Below, piece by piece: positions 58,681 through 64,000 of a stretch of 64,000 nt of DNA. The stretch's first letter is position 1. Each line of letters opens with the position of its first letter. The stretch is taken from NCBI RefSeq assembly GCF_000003855.2, contig NW_003101681.1, forward strand, positions 1,743,893 to 1,807,892. The letters run 5' to 3'. Position numbers and translations under genes: made by a program. The notes beneath the pieces were generated by a model. That model made no database searches. It saw only the letters and a list, made by a program, of their open reading frames with translations, and had not been told where the DNA came from. Source of the stretch: Blastomyces gilchristii SLH14081. Taxonomy: Eukaryota > Ascomycota > Eurotiomycetes > Onygenales > Ajellomycetaceae.

Positions 58681-59229
58681 CGCACTGCAGCGCTTTCTGT
58701 TATTGTTCCCCACTCAATATCACTGTGTTTTTTATACTGAGGAGTAAAAGCACAGAAGTATTCTGAGTACAGCATTGAAATGAGATGATTACTCTGTCAG
58801 TAAGAATAGAGAATGATGAAAGTTAGAACTGAAGAGCAGAGTCATCATTCAAAATTTTATAGAATTGTCAAGAGAAAAACATATTCATTTGAGCTGTGGA
58901 TTCTTGATCATCACAGGATCACAGAAATCAGTTCAATGACCTCTGCTGTTCACAGACCAGCATGGCCACAAGTTGGCTGTCTCTGGGCCTATCAGGTCCA
59001 TGAACTGCAATCCATGAATCTGTCAGGCCTACTGGACCCTGCCTTCAGCATGGTGATCTAGGTCACCAGCTCTACTGCACATGTTCTTAAGCACTGGTCA
59101 TAGTATCTCTTCTCTTGATCATTGTGCTACTGACTGTATGATGTAGTCTCTGACCTTTTGTCAATCTTCTTCTGTCACTGTGCCTCTGGCCTGATTGAAC
59201 TTCAGTTCTCAGATACAGATACAGTTTTA

Positions 59230-60010
59230 AGAAAATATTGATATTAATAAAAACTCTCAGCAGAAGACTGTACTGTCTGAACTCTTATTATTACTTTTCT
59301 CACTCTGAATATATATATATAAGCTTCTTTTCATCTCAGATTCATCTCTCTTTCAATTTCTTTTTCATCTCTTATTCTACACTATTGACTGAAATCTGCT
59401 GTGAAGTCCTTATATACTCAAAGATAACTGAGTGAATATAACAGAACTTATTTTCTCTCTCTAGAGCTCTTTATCATTTCACTTTACTGATCTGTAACAC
59501 AGCTATCTTTTCATCTCTCAGCTATAATATCAGTTAATAATCTTTGCACTGTGATTATCATTTCAGATGAAAAAATAGATAAACAGTCTCTGATATAAAG
59601 AATATAAAGATTACAAAGAAAGAGATTATATATAAACTACAGTTATTCAGTCTATAATAAATTTAATAATTTAATAATCTCTGATTCTCTGAAGTCTGAA
59701 ATGAAGCAGTGACTGAAAAAATAAAAAATATTCAATCTTAATATAATTTTAATAAGACTCTTCTTTATAAGATTTGATGAGGCTTCTTTCTTACTAATAT
59801 CAAGATAGAAAAGAATAAATCAGAAAATTTATACTATTTTTGAGACTGAGTATATAAAGAGAAGAAAGTTAGAAGAAGAAGTACAGCATCTGTATACAGA
59901 GATAATTAAGCTTAAGACTAAACTCTGAGAGTTAAAGTATTAATTTAAATATGAGATCTGTTATAATATTTTATCAGAGTAAAGAACTCTTCTACTGTAT
60001 AAATATTAGT
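59230..60010 (+). repeat. Second copy of repeat U (uninterrupted)
   Basis: Matches, in the same orientation, 42900-43280 joined to 51073-51470, that is, the U segments on either side of the gypsy insertion. The same coiled-coil-like stretch (QHLYTEIIKLK-type) and the same end of frame are seen near 59890-59940. This copy shows the empty-site state of the gypsy insertion. Confidence 0.75.
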
Positions 60011-61039
60011 TTTATACAAGATATCTTCATACTGTTATTGATAATAACTATTCAAAGTATCATAGTTCTATCATTAGTATTCTCAAGAGTTATTAGAATT
60101 AGATAGAGCTGTTTTCTCTCATTTTTTTTAGTCAGTATTAAAAATATTATCTTGATTATGATTTTATTCTAGTTTTAAGATATTACTTATCTCTTTCAAA
60201 TACTACTTATATAAGCTTTTTAAGAAGAGTTAGTGCCTTCTTCTCTCTCTGAAAGAGAAATATATTTTTAAAGAGACTGTTTATAAGATATTAATTAGAG
60301 GATTTTAACTGAGTTAACTATTAATATAAAATAAATCTAAGCAGCTAACTAACTAGAAATGAAAAGATTAAGTCATCTCTCTGTATCAGTACTGATATAA
60401 TTCATGTGATCTCAGTAATATTCAATTATTCTGCTATTTATTCTACTATCTGATACATCTTATTCTCTTCTCACTTATACACCAGCTTCAGAATCATCTG
60501 AGAAAGAGGTAAAATAATGTATTTTTAATAATCTAGTGTCTTCTCTAACACATTATCTTTCTAACGGCTGAATACTAATAATTTGCTCTGATCAGTGAAC
60601 GCGGACGTGGCGCTCCTCGCCTGGGCGTGAGTCAGGTGAGATGATGAGATGCTCTTCTCCTCTCAATCTTAATTCAGAACTGAAGCAGTGAGTTGCTTCA
60701 TGTCTTACTCATCTGCTGAAAATACTCTAATATGATTTCTCTTCAGAAGTCAGTGAAGTGATGCCTCATTCTCAAAACTATAGTTCTCTACAGAAAGTTA
60801 GGGAATTTGCAAGAATGCTGATAAAGGTGAACTCTTAGAGAGTGTCACGAACTTGTACATGTTGAGTATCACAGTGATTGAAACACGTGTAAGAGATCTG
60901 AAACTTGTACGTCTGTATGTATATATATATATTGAGGATCTCACCTCTGCTGAATAGAATAACAATAAAAATGAACACACTACTATTACTTACTTCAACA
61001 GTACATAACAGCAATAAAATGAAACCTCATGCGGCGCCG

Positions 61040-61260
61040 ACATCTCTGAGAAGTGCCAGAATTCTGAGTGAAAAGACAACAAAAACTGAAGTCTTATACA
61101 GTGTCAGCATCTCTGAGAAAGTAAGCTTCTTAAAAAGATGAGTCTCATACAGAGTTAGCATTCTTGAGAAAGTGAGTTTCTTGAGAAGTATCAGAATTCT
61201 GAGTGAAAGAGTAATAAAAAGTGAAATCTCATATAATATCAGATTCTCTCAGAAAGTAAA
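61040..61260. repeat. Degenerate tandem repeat
   Basis: Units with ATCTCTGAGAA---GCCAGAATTCTGAGTG and GTCTTATACAGTGTCAGC-type segments recur two to three times at roughly 70-130 bp spacing with RIP-like changes. Confidence 0.6.
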
Positions 61261-62839
61261 GTCTCTTGAGAATGTTACATTTTTGAACTATTAGTCATCA
61301 GAGTAAAATCTCTGAGAGATATTATAATCTCAGTAGAGAAGATTATAAAATTAAAAGTCTGTAAGAAGTTAACACTTATCAGAGAATAGTATCATACTAA
61401 GTGAAAAAGCTACAGAAAAGATACTATAAGAGTTGTTATATTTTTTAACAGTCACAGATAATGACAGTTCTTGAGATAAAAAGATCAACTTGAAATCTTA
61501 TTAATTCTTGAAATTTTAGAGTTCAGCAAGCATCATAGTATTGAGTATATTTAAATTTATATATGAATAGATTGTAGATTCAGCAGCTGTATCATGACAC
61601 AGACTTACAAAAGCAGTTAATAAAGCTTAGAGTAGATTTACATTTTAAAAAGAGCTTAGTGATGATTTTAAATTCATTGTAATTTACAATAAATAAAATC
61701 TTTCATTATCTTAAATCTGTTTAAGTGTTACTTGCTTTTCCTTCTTCTTCACTCTAGACTTCTGATATTTCATGTAGTTCTCACTTATTATTCAGAAAGA
61801 GAGAGAATAATATTTCTTCTATTTCTATAAGAGCTATATTTTTTTCCAGAGTTGTATCAGACATGTCACTCACTATATCTTTATCTAATGATGAAAAGTG
61901 ACTATTCAAAGTATCAGTTAAAATTAATTGTAAAGTACTGATTATCTTTATGAATAAGAAGATAGATATCTTTGCAGTAATAGTTATTACTGCAGTGTGT
62001 CTTTCTATCAGTAACATATCTGTATAAGACTACTATACTCAGTTTATAATCTGAGACTTGATTATTATCACTTAATAGAAGAGAGATTTTAATTTATAGC
62101 TATAAGTAAGTGTTATACTTTATTAAGTCAAAAGTCACTTTTTCAAGATATACTTCTATCAGATCTGACTAGTTGATTTGCTGCAGTGCTTACATGCTTA
62201 GATCATGATTTGCAATCTGAAACTATAACACATTATTTTAATTTATAATTGAACTCAGTCACATAATCTGAATACATGATCATAATTTGCTAACTGAAAC
62301 TATAACTCTTATCATTTTAACTTAATTTTTCACTCAGTCACACAATCTGATTATTTATACTAAAAGAGAATATAAAAGTGTTCTATTTAAAATCACACTG
62401 TGCAGAAAATGAAATTCATTAATCTGAATAAAAGAATAAAAGTATATAAATGTAGAAATTGAAATTACAGAAATATAAAAATTGAAACATATACTTTTAT
62501 ACATTAAGAAATGACTAAGCCTTGCAGCTTGTTGAATGTGAAGATATTATATTAATTATTAATCAGATACAATGAGATGCATAGTACTAGTCTGTAATCA
62601 AAAGCTTAAATAGAGACTCAGTGAGTCAGTATTAGCTGCTAAGAAGCAGTGTAGCTGATTCAATATAAGAAGATCTGCTGAGAATAATATTAGCATAATT
62701 CTATTTATTCTTACAAAACTTAAAAGTATGTAAGACTCAGTGTAAAGATATCATTCTAGATCTGTAAATTTAGAAAAGTTCTTAGAGTAAATGTAGAAAT
62801 TGTGCTGAAGTAGAAATTATACTGTAATAGTCTTTTTCT

Positions 62840-62975
62840 GTGCTCTACTTCTGTGTTAGAACAACTTCTACTACTGCTGTGCTAGAACTACTTCTACTTC
62901 TATGCTGAGACTACTTCTGTTCTGAGACTACTGCTGTGCTGAGACTACTTCTGTACTAGAACAGCTTCTAGTGAT
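62840..62975. repeat. Short tandem repeat of a 15-25-bp CTACTTCTGTGCTGAGA-type unit
   Basis: Blocks such as GCTGTGCTAGAACTACTTCT and GTGCTGAGACTACTTCTG alternate about six times. It lies in stop-rich AT DNA and no coding role is apparent. Confidence 0.75.
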
Positions 62976-64000
62976 CAGAGCAGTAAGTCTTCAATTGTTT
63001 TAAATATATATAAAGATATCTAAGTGTATTTCTTGTTAATTCATGAAAAATTGTTGACTCATCTGAAATGTAATTAACAGAAAACCTGTGCTGTATAAAA
63101 ACACAAAATGCTCTTTGCAAGAAAAACCAGAATAAAAAGAATCAGACAGTCATTCAAGTTATAAAAAGTAAAGGTTCACAAAGTACTATATAAGATAGAT
63201 ATGAAAAGTGAGAGACTATAAGAGCAGACAAGATCAAGAAGCAGAGAGAGAAAGAAGAGTGTGTATATTACATAGTTAAAGAAAATGAGAAACTTCAGCA
63301 AAGACTGTATAAGCTATGATGAGTTTCTGAAGCAAGGAAAAATATATAAACTGCAGTTAGAAGTACTATGCTGAACTTTGATATTCATTCTCTTGACATA
63401 GAGGTTTCATTGAATATTTTCAATAAGTATCAGTGACTGTAAGATGCCTGCTTTTTCCACTCTGTGATTGAAAGAAAGAATCAATTTTGTATTAATTATT
63501 CTATGTTATTAACTTCTATTTATCATGTTATGCTACTAACTCTAAAGATGAAGAAACAGAATTATTTCTAATCTATTTAAAGACTCTAAAATTTATAAAA
63601 GACTGAGTAGAAGAGTTCAAGTGAACTGCTCTGTGAGATCTTTTTCCAGAGAAAAAGTCTAAAAATGCACTCAAAAATATCAAGAAAGAGATGAGTATGC
63701 TGAGATAAGTAATTTCAAAAAATAGACTAATTGAAAAATTATTAACTCATTGTGTAGAAGTTATAAGAAGGGTAAAAGTTATTTATCTGAACTTCTTACA
63801 TAGTCAGATTAAGAAAGAAAGTGAAACTTGAAGATTCTGAAAGAGAAAATTATAAGTTTCTAGTATTTTAACAAATTCATCAGAAGTCTATATAAAAAAG
63901 CATAAATTTATATTCTAATTTCAATAAGTGATGATACTAAAGAGTATTTAAATACACTTCTCTTTTCTTATAGCTAGATAACTGCTCTTTTATATACTTC

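Larger units (their letters stand above)
58681..64000. other. AT-rich RIP-type repeat block to the end of the window
   Basis: 5.3 kb of AT-rich sequence with dense stops in all frames. It includes a second copy of part of repeat U (59230-60010), a GC-rich patch at about 60597-60640, and degenerate tandem repeats at 61040-61260 and 62840-62975. No domain is recognisable and the element class cannot be assigned. Confidence 0.6.

Noticed and set aside
61040..62975. CRISPR-like or satellite array
   Set aside because: The repeats are degenerate, without regular spacers, and the genome is eukaryotic.

Overview
The window looks like a filamentous ascomycete nuclear chromosome, most likely Eurotiomycetes and probably Onygenales. 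Genes have short introns of about 57-113 nt with GTATGT/GTAAGT-type donors. The products are typical fungal housekeeping proteins. The intergenic half is very AT-rich and packed with transposons carrying C-to-T and G-to-A damage of the kind made by repeat-induced point mutation (RIP). The order assignment is an inference from gene content; no marker gene settles it.

Region 1 (1-16618) is ordinary gene-rich DNA. In order it holds a peroxisomal-type PlsB/GNPAT acyltransferase (minus, 7 exons, C-terminal AKL), a pantoate--beta-alanine ligase (plus), the DEAD-box helicase Dbp7 (plus), the WD40 protein Asa1 (minus), an Alr4036-type flavin/pyridoxamine-oxidase-like protein (plus, 2 exons) and an unrecognised Cys-rich, RGK/RKR-basic protein (plus, 6 exons). 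These genes are not functionally linked. Two pairs are divergent and share upstream regions (acyltransferase/pantoate ligase; ASA1/oxidase), and DBP7 and ASA1 converge with about 100 bp between them. I derived all exon boundaries by reading splice sites, and each spliced model keeps frame to a single stop.

Region 2 (16619-52547) is a stack of nested transposons whose target-site duplications (TSDs) can be read directly. A 1.3-kb TIR element (T1) carries a tRNA-like sequence and is split by a deleted Ty1/copia element (A, TSD TATAC). Next is a 1-kb non-repeat island, then a full-length inverted copia element (B, TSD CATTG) and a broken T1 end. An unidentified repeat 'U' follows, split three times: by a 5.9-kb hAT element (8-bp TSD GGCTTGAC), by a 7.6-kb Tad1-like LINE (13-bp TSD) and by a 7.8-kb Ty3/gypsy element (TSD GCTGC). 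A 506-bp hAT derivative (TSD GAAGTCAC) closes the stack. In all three reverse-transcriptase families one or both aspartates of the YxDD motif read as asparagine, and hAT tryptophan codons read as stops, so every copy here is dead.

Region 3 (52548-58680) is a small gene-like island. It holds an intact APH/choline-kinase-like protein and several relics: an Argonaute pseudogene without PAZ and PIWI, fused to a truncated member of a small fungal protein family, and a second frameshifted relic apparently of the same family at the edge of the next repeat block.

Region 4 (58681-64000) is again AT-rich repeat DNA. It includes a second copy of part of U and degenerate tandem repeats, with no gene I can support.
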